Assembly: GCA_000507305.1 (NCBI GenBank)
Contig: DF240735.1
Span: 1 to 64,000, forward strand
DNA length: 64,000 nucleotides
Reading direction: 5' to 3'
From: Breviolum minutum Mf 1.05b.01
Lineage: Eukaryota; Sar; Dinophyceae; Suessiales; Symbiodiniaceae
Below, in pieces: positions 24,762 through 35,423 of the stretch (positions are counted from its first letter, which is position 1; every line of letters starts with the position of its first letter). The translations under genes and the position numbers were made by a program. Below the pieces are notes generated by a model, which saw nothing but the letters and a program-made list of their open reading frames with translations, was not told where the DNA came from and did not search any database.

Positions 24762-27281
24762 TTCTGCGATCTCTTCTTCAGTGAATGAGGTCAGCATTGT
24801 CCTCCATTTATTCCGAAGATGGTCATTGGAATGGATCACCTGAGGAGCCTCAAATGCCATGGGGCCAGTGACGGATATCTGTAAACATGGCGTTTCAACA
24901 AAGTCGCAAGGACTCTGCTGTTGTTAAGAGATGCTAACCACTGAGAACCAAACCAAGTAGACTGTGTGATATGCCGGAATTCGGAAGCCAGTCAATTGCA
25001 ACTCCTGGAAGAAACGATTAGCAGACCGCAAGGGAGCTTTTACCTATGTGTCTGACAAATGGTGTGGCTCTGCACACAGTAGAGAGTCGTGTTTGCCAAC
25101 ATTCCCAAGGAGTCCTTGCCCTCAAGCTTTGCTAAAAGTAAAATCCCGCTGTCTTCATCCAAAGGACACCTTGGACTATCAGATGCTCCGTTGCAAATTC
25201 TACAATCGAAGATGTTGGCACAGTCGCTACGGCTTGTCCGGGGCACTCCAAATGTGCAAACTCGTGCTTCTCCAGACCCAGTGCGCCAGGACCCAGCTCT
25301 GCATTCAGCACCCACTTCTCCTAGTGAAAGCAAATCGTTGAATGATTCATTGAATGCAGTGATGCTTAATGTCTAAGGTCCCCTTGATGCTGGTCAAAAT
25401 CTTGATGCAGCAATTGGAGCATGAATGCCAACAACCCCTTGACTGGTCCTTATAATTTGGCGAGTATTCAAACTCGATCAACTCATGCTCAGCCTACAAG
25501 GATTTCAAATGGTGAAACAACTGACGCATCGCGACAGGGCTGGTAAGCCAATACAAGTGGATGCACATGCGTTCTCGTTCGTATAAAACACCAACCTTCA
25601 AAGTCACCATCTGGGTGCAGAATTGCGTCGTCAGCGTGGCACCGTAGTAGCCCAAGAACTCTGGTGTGGCATGTGCCTCCGAGAAGGCTCAAGCGGCCGA
25701 GCAAAACTTCTCACCATGAGACTCAGGCCATCTGAGGCCCCTACGATTGGCACGATGCCATTGAAGCTTGGTGGCAGCTGTATCTGTCCGTGGGGCTCTC
25801 CAGTTTCCCATTCCTCGCCAGCCATGAGAGTTTGGCTGACAGAAATCACCCCATGGGAAACAGCCAATGGGCTATTGACTTCCCCCTTCACCAAGGATCC
25901 ACTTCAAAGGCGACATGTGGAGGAACCAACACCACAGTGGAACACAAAGCAAGTGCCTGTCAAGGATTCAGAAGTTTCCAACATGAAAGTATTGAGTGCT
26001 GCAATTGAGACATTGAAGATACGAATTCCAACTTAACGGTCAGTCTTGAGTCTTAAACAACTTGAACTCTTGGAGATTCACAAACTTTTATCAAAAAGCT
26101 CACCTGCTCTTTCAACACTCCCCTTCTCAAGAAGAATGACTGCGGATGGCTAATCTGTCAGGCTTTTAAGTCATTTTCATCAATACAAGAGATCAAACTC
26201 TCTGCCTGCAAAGAGAAGCGTCCAGCAGGCAGGGACAAGCCCAACATTCCAGCTCCCTCTGAATTCCTCCTAAGCTCCCAGAAACTAAAACAAGTGAAAA
26301 AAGTGGTCTGCAAATATGGAGTGAAGATGGTGCGTCATCACAACTCTGACATGTACCTGCCAACTTCAGTCCAAGCCACAATTTCAAATCCCTTCCAGTG
26401 GTCTTTCTGAACACCGGGCCTCCATTTCCCGGCATCCAATCGTCATCATCGTCTGCAGTCTCAATGGTTTCACGAAATCTCACCACTGGGGTTGATAGAT
26501 AGACCTGCATAGAAAAGAGGAATGAACCAAGCTCCAAATTCGTTTCAATCTTGTTTACCTAGCAATCCGGGTACCAACCAGACCTCAGGGGCTGTTCAGT
26601 TGAATTCAGGACTGGTACATGCCAGGATACATGAAATTCATAGCATAAGTGGATGTCAATCCGCCCTACCGTTTTGGCTTTTTCCAGCTAAGAAAACCAA
26701 CCCCTACAGTCTATTGAACATGAAGTCCAGCCTTTGTTCCCTCATCACTTGGCTTGCTAGCACCAGCGGCACATCCCATATCCTGGTGCTCTTTCACCTA
26801 GCAGAATATGAGCCCTGCCGAAAAGCTCTGCTAAAAAAGGAGCAAAAGCTCCTACAAAACAACGATTGCCCACCTCCCTAACTACAGAAAGACTTGCTCT
26901 CTCGAACTTGCAAGATGGCACGAAGATGGAAAGCAAATTTTGAGCCACTTGCAACAAAACGACGGATTTCACTGCCACAAAGCAAGGTCAGTAGGTAGCA
27001 TCGCTGTTCCCTCTGGATCACAAAAACAAGTCTGCAAAAATTGTGCACAAACTAGTGCTTAATGTCAAACAGCACCAGACTGCTTGTACACACCAACCAT
27101 GCCCAACCAAGACTGTGACTCTGGCAAGGCTGTCAAGGACCAAATGCCTTGAAATTTGGCTTTGCCGTTTCTCTTCCTTTATGATCGTTGAAATCACTGT
27201 TTTGTGAAGGATTGAAGCAGCTGTCAATCCAGCACCCGCATCAACAATGATTACATCAACCTCCTTTGTCATCAACTTCAC
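24762..27281 (-). other. Unidentified multi-exon gene (several candidate exons)
   Basis: Candidate minus-strand exons: about 24895-24762 (SVTGPMAFEAPQVIHSNDHL, then TSFTEEEIAEGHMS); about 25325-25135 (NAELGPGALGLEKHEFAHLE, then TVPTSSIVEFATEHLIVQ); about 25640-25560 (ADDAILHPDGDFEG); about 26510-26394 (VYLSTPVVRFRETIETADDD, then MPGNGGPVFRKTTG); about 27270-27180 (EVDVIIVDAGAGLTAASIL). TPVVRFRETIE recalls the domain IV start of EF2-like GTPases such as EFL1, but no G-domain was seen. VDVIIVDAGAGLTAASIL faintly recalls the cofactor loop of PLP enzymes of the D-cysteine desulfhydrase type. Neither assignment is secure, and more than one gene may be present. Confidence 0.35.
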
Positions 27282-28089
27282 CTAAAACCCCCTTGGCTTC
27301 GAAAATGGTTGTGGATATGCATTTGTATTCATCTGTGCAGCATGAGATGACATAAAGTTACAAAATCACTTGAATGCCAAAGCTGAGACCCTTGCATGTG
27401 TAGTTCGCGGCCGGTCATGAAGGCCGGTGTGGGTTGTGTTCAATGGCAAGTATGCTGAATCATATACCATTTTCGTATTGACAATACAGGATTGCATTGA
27501 CTTCGCAGCATAGGAAACAGCAACCAAAGTCACTTTGAGTGGTACTTACAAGCGTCATTTTCTCTGGGAAAGCTCATCTATCGGACTTGTATCAGAAGAT
27601 GCCTTCAAGGCTGGGTATTGACAAATGGGGTTGCCTTGATGCCAATATCTCTTCCTACAGGTGAAGCGTTTCCTGCCAAAGTGAAACAATCGTACCGCGG
27701 TATCATTGCTAACTTCTTCAGACTGCATTGCTGAGTGGATTATCTTCATTGCCACAAAGACCTTGACCCCAATGCACAAACATGCTTCCAATAGGCATTG
27801 ACTAGTACTAACATGGTGGAAGCAAGGCACTACGGCATCAAGCTATTCAAGTTGCCACCCAAACGTCCAAACCCAACAAACAGGAAACTTGCCCGATGGA
27901 CAGGCGAGATGTGACTCCCGCAGTTCTCCTGATTTCCGCCCACCTCAAAGCGGACATTGATTTGACATACTTCTCTGTGGCACATATCTGTTGCGGGTAC
28001 TCCAACTGCTGTCCAGCTACACTCCTTTGTGAGCAGCATGCCGCTGCCTCACATAGAAGTCATGGTCTATCTCAGGTTTTCAAGGAAGG

Positions 28090-28897
28090 AATTCCTTGTT
28101 GATGATGGATTCACCTTCTGATTCTCCTGTTGTTGCAGTGAGTTACATGACCAGTTCTGACTCTCAGTTGGCAACTCTCTTAATGATCCACCATATAGAA
28201 GCGCCAGCAGCTGCATGCCATAACAAATGCCAACCACCGGCCTTATCTGTGTGCCATGATGGAAACTGAAACTGTGGAAAACAGCGAACTGAAGAAAGTT
28301 GTGACTTGAATATTGTATCAAATTGTAACATATCTACCTTACTCGACCACCTGATAGCTGTCTACCGGCTTCCAAGTTTCATTGTCAAAAGATGTCAAAA
28401 GCATCAGAGCTTGGCAGTCCCTACGCATCTGGGAAAAGCAGCATTGCCGCAGTCCTCGGGAGGCAAGTTGAGCTGGCACATCGTAAAAAGCTTCGTGCTG
28501 AGTCGTATGATTTCAGGAACTTAGAACCCTGCGTCTTGCACACATGCGCGCGCAAATCTACCGCTTCGGTAAGCTCAACTGGGCCTCCCAAGCTTGTTCA
28601 GCCAACCAAGCACAGCTGTGCTGAACTTAGGCCCCAACTGCCACATGAAATGATCAAGCCCACTTTGGGCGCAGCCTTGAATCTTCAATCTCAAATTTCA
28701 AAAATCAAAGACCCAAAGACCACTGAGATGCCAGCTCCACCAGTGGCCAACACCAACTGTGAAGCAAGAGAATTCAAAGCATCCACCTCACGTGGGCACT
28801 CAAGTCTCCCACTCCGGTCAAAGTTGACCTCCAGTGACGTCAACTCATCTATGGCTCCGGCTGTGCGTGCTTCATAGGTTTGTAAGCCAGCCTTCAA
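28090..28897 (-). CDS. Glutamine amidotransferase (peptidase C26-like), N-terminal and nucleophile exons
   Basis: Reading leftwards: 28897-28700 (TAGAIDELTSLEVNFDRSGR), about 28670-28640 (AAPKVGLIISCGSWGLS, the usual first strand of the fold), about 28590-28560 (GGPVELTEAVDLRAH, matching the GG-PV-LP block), about 28415-28345 (MLLTSFDNETWKPVDSYQVV) and about 28290-28170 (QIRPVVGICYGMQLLALLYG, then GSLRELPTE). GICYGMQ places the catalytic Cys; the family consensus is GICRGMQ, so Arg is replaced by Tyr. Members hydrolyse gamma-glutamyl bonds (PuuD-like, folate hydrolases). The His-Glu exon is not adjacent; the nearest candidate lies at 20886-21060. Confidence 0.6.
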
Positions 28898-29689
28898 ACA
28901 AAAACCAATTGAAGTTCGTCAAAGCACTTGACTCCCAAGTACGGAGCTAAGACTTAGCTAAGACTATTATTGTACGAAAAATTGAACCTTGTCTACATGC
29001 AAGAAAGTAAATGAAATTGCAACCAAACATTGTCACGAACTCAACTTGCCTCTTGCACTCTGGCAATGAGCTGTTGCGTGTAGCTTCCAGGCCTTGGAAG
29101 CTAAACGTCTATTTTGGGACTGGCGATTTTTACCACAAAAACACCTGGTGAATTCATCTGATTGGTCTTGTTCCCAATCCTGCACGGTCCTTTTTCTTTC
29201 CCATCACTTTGATGTAGGTTCCTGCTCACATGTGCCCATCCGCTCAGGTCCTCTCATCCACAGTCCTGGGGCTCAGGTGAAAAGGTTTTGGCCCTGCGTC
29301 CGCCACTTCTGACTTCCTTGACTCGCTTCGGGATATTTCCTGCCAGGTTTGTTTGATTGGTGCCAAATGGTTGCAAGACTTGGTTGTCCAACAATGTCCA
29401 ACACATGTGATGACTTCTTCTGGGGGAAGCAAAGCAGTGCAGCAATCAACAGTGAACACATATTGTCTCGACTGCTTCATCTGCTGTCCAGGAGACGAGG
29501 TCGTTGCTAAAGCACAGAACTTCCGCCAGAACAGGGTTTAAGAAAGTTGAGAGTCTTACCAAGTCAAGCTTCCAACTCCTTGTCATTCGCCTTCAGGAAT
29601 GTATAGCATATATATATATATATACACACAAATTCTAACTTACTATCCGCAGTATATATCAGTATATGCGATCGATTCATAGATTGCTT

Positions 29690-29800
29690 GCAGCATTCTG
29701 TCTTGGCTGAAGCTCTCGGGTGACACTGGAGCAAAGAAAGAACCATCAAGCATGGCCGCTCTCATGGCTGCAAAACAACTGCTGCGCAGCTGCACAACAG
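29690..29800 (-). other. Possible exon, unidentified
   Basis: The minus strand reads AAMRAAMLDGSFFAPVSPES, then FSQDRMLQAIYESI, with even composition and no stop. No family recognised. It could be an upstream exon of the amidotransferase gene or a separate gene. Confidence 0.3.
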
Positions 29801-30117
29801 TCAAGATAAACCTAACAAACCTCAGACTCTTGCTGGTGTGAATCGGACTCACTCAGGAAGATTGTGTCAGCTTGGCATGCCTGAGACAGCAGAAGAGTGG
29901 AATAAATTTTAAGAAATACATCAATAATATCTTTGCCTCTGAAACTTCTCCAGCTTGTTCCATGATGCTGCAGCGTTCATATGTGCAGCCTCTCTGCGTA
30001 AGTTACTAGTTGATTGTTCTATGAAACGATGGGGAAGCATAAGATATCAATCAAAATAATAGCACCTGCCCGCCCCCACCATCCAACATCATCCACCATC
30101 CACCATCCAACCTCAAC

Positions 30118-31994
30118 TCAAGCAGCCAAGGGAGCCGCTTTGGCTGCAGGTGCAACATAGCCAGCTGGTGTGGCGGGAGTGGGAGCAGGTACTCCTCCAC
30201 CACCCGCGAGGATGGCCATGGCCTGAGGGTACCAACAATGAAAAATGCCACACAAAATCCAAAAAAAAAATGCATCCACAAATCCAAAAATCGCCTCTTC
30301 TGCCTCCTTTTGCGATTGCTGCGCATAGAGAGCCTGAAACTTCTCAACGACCAATCAAAACTCTTGCAGAACGCTAATCCGATTCCGATGGCCCGGTCCG
30401 ATGCGGCGCCTGCAGCTCGGCCTCGGCCTCATCTGTTGCACCTGTGTCAAGACCTGAAGTGGCTGCCAGAGCAGCTTGAATCTCCTGCGGTGCACGTGTC
30501 ATGGCGTGAAAGCAGATTGACTCAAAGCCATTTTTGAAGTTGGCCCTCCAACCAGGTGCATCATTCCTCTTGCTATGACACCACTTCGTGTTCCAAAGGT
30601 CCTTCATTTCCGCTTGCACATCTGCGATATCATCGGTCAGCTTGTCGACCTTCCAGTGTCTCAATTTCATCCCCGACGGCAAAGGGATGTATGCTACCCA
30701 ATTCAAAAGTATCACAAACATGCCTTTCAGACTCAAAGTCTTCAAGAATCATAGAAATTGCATCTAGAACCTGGGGGTCCAGGCATCTTCCACTCCCATC
30801 TGTTTCTGCTTCTCTTTCAGGTTTGCCGCAGCCTCTCAAATTGCACCCTACGTTACCGTCCAAACCGCGATTAAACGTGTCTGATTTCAACTGGACTTGT
30901 TGCTATTTCAAGCTCAGCTTAGGAAGAAAATGGTTTCATGAAGACTTGTTCCACCACTTTTTGCACTATTCTGGCCTCAGGTGAGAACCCATATTGCGCT
31001 GCATGCTAAGCCGGTAATATTGAGTGAGTCTTGCATTTGATGAGAGCCGTATCTTCAAACATTTGATGACAAACATCTCAATATATGTACATACGTAACG
31101 AACGGGTTTTGCGCTTCCAGCCGCTGCCTCTTTCATGGCTTGCATGGTTTGAGCAGTGAGCTCTGCCTCGGCACTGGCTCGCTGTCATTTCTTCAGCTTT
31201 CATCTTGTCATCCTGTCATTTGTTTCATCTACATCGGCCACACCTGGTCTTGCTGGATTGCCATGTTCTCAACGTTGAACTGAGTGTTCACCTTGCAAAT
31301 TCAAAATTCAGAGGCACACTTCCACTTCAGTTCACTGCCACTGAGCGAATCACGAGCTGATCCCGCTGTTGTTCCAACTGCTTCTTTCCTTAGATCCCAC
31401 GCAGGTCATTCCACTTCTACGGAAGCATTGACAATTCTTGATGTATCTTCAGGTCTTCAAATTGATCACAACTAACAGCCAGAAATTCTCACGTACGACG
31501 TACCACCCCATAGCCGCCCCTTCTCCACATCAAGCTTCTCTTTAGGGCCTGCATGGCACGTGCCTTGGCTGTTGGATTTGTACCTCAGCAACATCACTTT
31601 CCAGGTATCTTTTAGAAAAAAAACACGGTTTGGAGTGCTGAGGAGAAAGCTTGTCTGAGCCACCCAGTGTTTGGCCTGAAAGACAATAAATTGACAATTG
31701 ACAAGCCTTTCGCATGCCTCACAGTTTTCTGGCCTCCTCCTCAGTCTTCTGAATCTTGACTCCGATTTCTTCGATCTTTTTGTCAATGTTTTGAGCGGCA
31801 TCCTGCGCCGAGGCTTCACAACAGGACTCAAAAATATTGGCAGCAAAACACATTCCTTGATCCATCATTGTATAGTGCAACAAAAACCATGTCTTCAAAG
31901 GTATAGATACATTCATCCACTACATGTGATGCGTGAAACTGTCCTGCAAACTGGGTGCAGGCGCAGGCTCGGGCTTGCTCTGACGGCCACCCAT
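30118..31994 (-). CDS. CHMP5: ESCRT-III subunit CHMP5/Vps60
   Basis: About ten small exons in 1.9 kb. Start at ATG 31994 (MGGRQSKPEPAPAPSLQD), then about 31815-31730 (AQDAAQNIDKKIEEIGVKIQ), 31585-31541 (NPTAKARAMQALK), 31390-31350 (KKQLEQQRDQL), 31290-31243 (NTQFNVENMAIQQDQ), 31175-31098 (AELTAQTMQAMKEAA), 30660-30599 (KVDKLTDDIADVQAEMKD), 30490-30410 (EIQAALAATSGLD, then an acidic stretch), 30346-30296 (EKFQALYAQQSQKEAEE) and 30225-30118 (Gly/Pro/Ala-rich tail, stop 30118-30120). The order and wording match CHMP5: PPPSL start, SIDKKI, KKMYEQQRD, the FN block, the IEDL-QD region and the acidic MIM-like tail. ESCRT-III proteins polymerise on endosomes to bud and cut membranes; Vps60 recruits Vta1/LIP5 to the Vps4 ATPase. 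The second residue is Gly (MGG), so myristoylation is possible, unlike typical CHMP5. One intron appears to have a non-GT donor near 31540. Confidence 0.85.
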
Positions 31995-32235
31995 TTTTTC
32001 GAAGCGTTTGTATCTGGTCTTATTCAAGCACATGGAATTAGGGAATGGTTGATGAAGATGAAGAATTGAAATGATGTACTTGTTACATGGTAGGAATTTT
32101 GTTGAATATGAAATGACATTCAAAAACAACCTGCATGAAGGTGAGGATCACTGTCAGGGGAATCAAGTGTGATGGAAACAAAGAGCTTGAGCCCAAGTCT
32201 ACAAACATGAAACAAGTCATGGTCAGAAGTCTTTG

Positions 32236-32968
32236 CTATGCTTCAAACACTTCCCGTTTAGCAGCCAGTCTGGCAGGCAAATCAAGCAGGTTCTCCTGAA
32301 CCATTGCAGCTTGGCCATCTTTGTTCAATTTCATGTCCAAGCCTGCCAGCACTTGGACGGTCGAATCAAGAATTGGCCATTGGAGCACGGAAATTTTCCA
32401 ATTCAACAATTCAACAATAGTTCTATTATAATACCCACATGCAGACAAACCATAAAAATTCCTCAAAATCAGTAAAATTATGTAGAAGCAATTCCAGTTC
32501 TAGAGTCTCACACCTCCGCTAGCTCGAATCTGAATGATGTCAGGCTACTTCTCTTCGATGGCCGACTGCCCGAGCTGGCCTGTTTCAGTAGCTCAATAGC
32601 CTTGTCCACGCAACACTTGTCGACCAGCATTTCAGACCTGAAGGGATTGATGGATATTGATGCAGTATGTGCTAGTGGACCATTGCTTTAAATGCTCAAA
32701 CTATTTTCTGAGCGATGCAGGTTGTTGAGTAGCAAATGCTGCAGTTGCAAATGTCTTGTGATTCGCATACTAAACCGGGGCAGTTGGGAGCGCAGAAGGT
32801 GAAACAGTTCATTCTTAAACAGCCGAGGCCTAAACGAACTCCCACTTGATGTTCAATGTTCAATGCTAATAGCATCACGTGATCCATTCATGGACCTCAA
32901 ACACCACGTTGGTTTCCGGTCATCAAACGTCTCTTGAACACATCGACCTCTGTTGAAGGTTCAAAGGC

Positions 32969-33044
<76 letters not shown>

Positions 33045-33601
33045 GGATATCCGCAGCATCCACATCCTGCTGTTGGTCCTCCCGAGTTCCTGACCTGATG
33101 TATTCCAATTCTTCTTTCCCGAAAGGCTGTCGAGCCTCGCATCGAATCAGACGGACACAGAAGGGATGTCTTATTGATAGAGGTGGCATGTAGAAAGTGT
33201 CTCCAGTCTGGTGTGAGGATGCAGGGCCTTGTAAGGACATTTTTACATACCCCACCAGAAAAGCACATAAGAAACGATGAGAGGTTCAAACAAAATCAAA
33301 TCCTGCTGGCCAGTGTCTATCATAATCTGCAATGTCATGTGATTTCACATGGTGTTAACGGAGCGGTTCATTCTTAAATCTTCCTGGGCCTTTTTGTTAG
33401 GTCCATGTCGAATCAAGCTGGGTCACATCTTGCCGTCAGATGGCCTTTGGCCAGAGCTGATCTGGAAAAGACATTGAATGCTACCCACGTGGCAGTTTGC
33501 TCCATCTTTTTCAGAACCATATGAGTAGTTGCAAGAATTTTATATACTTTTTCTTGATAGTATTGCATGCACTCTTCAAAGATCTTTGCGTGGGAAGGCA
33601 A
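32236..33601 (-). CDS. Unidentified small multi-exon gene
   Basis: Candidate exons, read leftwards: about 33600-33480 (IFEECMQYYQEKVYKILATT, then HMVLKKMEQTATWVAF), about 33200-33045 (MPPLSIRHPFCVRLIRCEAR, then FGKEELEYIRSGTREDQQQD), about 32640-32530 (SEMLVDKCCVDKAIELLKQA) and about 32390-32236 (VQVLAGLDMKLNKDGQAAMV, then LLDLPARLAAKREVFEA and a stop at 32236). The segments look coding in composition and share strand and order, but I recognise no family. A TTG microsatellite lies directly after the second exon. The gene would end about 240 bp before CHMP5 starts. Confidence 0.4.
32680..32765. repeat. Duplicated 5' flank of the YHYH gene, copy 1
   Basis: Matches 34869-34954 at roughly nine bases in ten, in the same orientation, including the block caggttgttgagtagcaaat. 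In copy 2 this sequence is the start codon and immediate upstream region of the YHYH gene. Here the ATG is kept but the sequence after it is unrelated and soon hits a stop. Confidence 0.85.
32969..33044. repeat. (CAA)n trinucleotide microsatellite
   Basis: About 25 perfect caa repeats, read as ttg on the gene strand. Long Val or Leu runs in translated frames come from this tract. Confidence 0.97.
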
Positions 33602-33726
33602 GCTGCATCAGAGATTTCCGTTGTGTCCTGAACATACAATACACAAAAATGATCAAAATGCCTAAATAGCCCGACTTCCAAAAGAGAACGAGCCATCACT
33701 ACAAAACCATTTGAAGCTACTATATA

Positions 33727-34872
33727 CTACTGCAAAATCAGTGAGGCTGACAGCAAAGCGCACAAAAACGCGATGCTAGTAGCCCCTGCCGAAGCACTGG
33801 ATGCATCGGCTGAAGCAGAGCCAGATGTTGAGGACACTTGACTTGTTGTGGGCGAATCTGGAACTGTTGATGAACTAGACGATGAAGAGCTGGAGCCTGC
33901 AGTATCTGACTTGGTGTAGTAGATCTCGGAAGAGGTCAGCGCTGGAAGTTCCTGGATGTTTGTTCCCATGTTTGAACCGGCTGCATCAAAGCATGGACAG
34001 AATCTGTCGTAGCTGATGGGACCAGTCTTCAACTCAATCGTAGTGCCACTGCCTCCATCGTTGTCACAGTCACTGTAGAGGCTACGACATACCGAAACAC
34101 TAACCAAGCCACCACTTGCACTTGGTCCATGGCATCCCACTGTAAATGGCGCTTTGTCTTGCGCATGGTAGTGGTAGACTGGCGTGCTGGACTCTGGAGT
34201 GGGGCCAATGTGGGCTCCGCATGCATCTAGAAGCGGCAATCGCTGGTTGTCGTAGTCTTCCCATTTGCCATAGATGCTGTGACCAGCGGCCACACCAACT
34301 TTTGTAGAATGTCCACCACTTTCGGAGTACAAGCAGCTGAAGCTGCGATGAAAATGATAGTCGCCGGTGTGCCCTCCACATGGGCCAACTACGCCATAGT
34401 AAGTGTCCCCAACGATTCTCGGAAGCTCAACGTTACAGGCCTTTGAAACTTTGCTCTCAGCTGTGCCAATGTCGGTGCCACCCTCAGAGTCATAGGCAAC
34501 TGAGGGATCAGTGCAACCCCAGTTCTGGATGATCTGCGCCTGCTGGGTTCCAAAACCAGCCTCAAACGGACCAAAAATGTGGGCGTTGCTTGCAATCTCC
34601 GAGCCGACATTCAACATTTCATGCTTGTATTTCTCCACTCCTGACACGGTCGTGCAGCCAACATCACCCAAAAGTGGTGCTGCACATGGAGGACTGCTGC
34701 AGGTGGGATTGCTACAAGTGGCTGTTGTAGTACCGGTTCCTGCGGTTCCTCCAGTATCACAGCCGTCCGGAGGGGGACCAATCCCTGGCCCCCAGGTCAC
34801 CCCCTTGCCGGAGCAATCCTGCCCAGCCACACTAGCTACGCACAATGCCAAGCACCAAACGAACAAGGCCAT
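33727..34872 (-). CDS. Secreted or surface YHYH-domain protein, intronless
   Basis: A 381-residue uninterrupted frame from ATG 34872. Residues 1-17 (MALFVWCLALCVASVAG) form a signal peptide. A Cys/Gly/Thr-rich stretch follows, then the YHYH-type region: GPCGGHTGDYHFHR, DACGAHIGPTPESSTPVYHY and FTVGCHGPSA. About 14 or more cysteines suggest disulfides. The tail has a run of nine Ser, a Ser/Thr/Ala-rich stalk and a final hydrophobic stretch (IAFLCALLSASLILQ), as in GPI-anchored proteins. YHYH domains occur in bacteria and algae and have no firm function; metal binding through the His motifs is plausible. Its lack of introns stands out beside the many-exon neighbours and may reflect retroposition. 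No spliced-leader remnant was seen upstream. Confidence 0.85.
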   Translation of the reverse strand: MALFVWCLALCVASVAGQDCSGKGVTWGPGIGPPPDGCDTGGTAGTGTTTATCSNPTCSSPPCAAPLLGDVGCTTVSGVEKYKHEMLNVGSEIASNAHIFGPFEAGFGTQQAQIIQNWGCTDPSVAYDSEGGTDIGTAESKVSKACNVELPRIVGDTYYGVVGPCGGHTGDYHFHRSFSCLYSESGGHSTKVGVAAGHSIYGKWEDYDNQRLPLLDACGAHIGPTPESSTPVYHYHAQDKAPFTVGCHGPSASGGLVSVSVCRSLYSDCDNDGGSGTTIELKTGPISYDRFCPCFDAAGSNMGTNIQELPALTSSEIYYTKSDTAGSSSSSSSSSTVPDSPTTSQVSSTSGSASADASSASAGATSIAFLCALLSASLILQ

Positions 34873-34954
34873 TGCTTCAAATGCTCAAAGTATTTTCTGA
34901 GCGTTGCAGGTTGTTGAGTAGCAAATGCTGCAGTTGCAAATGCCTTGTGATTCA
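34869..34954. repeat. Duplicated 5' flank of the YHYH gene, copy 2
   Basis: Covers the start codon and about 80 bp upstream of the YHYH gene (minus strand). Second copy at 32680-32765, beyond the 3' end of the gene. Confidence 0.85.
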
Positions 34955-35423
34955 CAACTTCCTGCTTTCCACTGACGCAAAAGGCAATTCATACCAGGGC
35001 TTTTGGAAAGAGACCTTGCCTCCAGCTTGCCCACTCGACCTTCCTCACGAGCTTCCAGCATGGAAAGGAAACTTGACCATCCTAGGGGTGTGTGTTTCAG
35101 AGCACTTCTAGGATTTTGTGATTTGAGTTTACCTTCACATCTAAAAGCTCATGGTCCTCTCAGCCCAGGGCACAAAAGGCCCATCCTTTCACTTGCAGGT
35201 ACACGTCGCAGACCTCCTGTGATGAGCTGCATAATTCATAAAGAGCCAATGCCAACAGTCACAATTTCTTTATGCTCCAGCCTTACCAACATAGTACGAG
35301 TTCGTGCAATGGTCTTCTCCCCCCTCCATTGGTTCTTGCTGACTTCCTGCCACTCAAATCATAATGCAGGCTTCAAACATCTTCACAGCACCTAATTTCA
35401 GTACAGCAATGCCAACAGACCTG

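Noticed and set aside
27018..27281. Complete D-cysteine desulfhydrase / ACC deaminase gene
   Set aside because: Only one loop-like segment fits; the PLP lysine region was not seen.
34511..34900. Plus-strand frame opposite the YHYH gene
   Set aside because: Shadow of the minus-strand gene; no signal peptide or domain.
34873..34990. Relict spliced-leader sequence upstream of the intronless YHYH gene
   Set aside because: Nothing resembling the dinoflagellate leader core ccattttggctcaag was found there, so retroposition is not supported by that mark.
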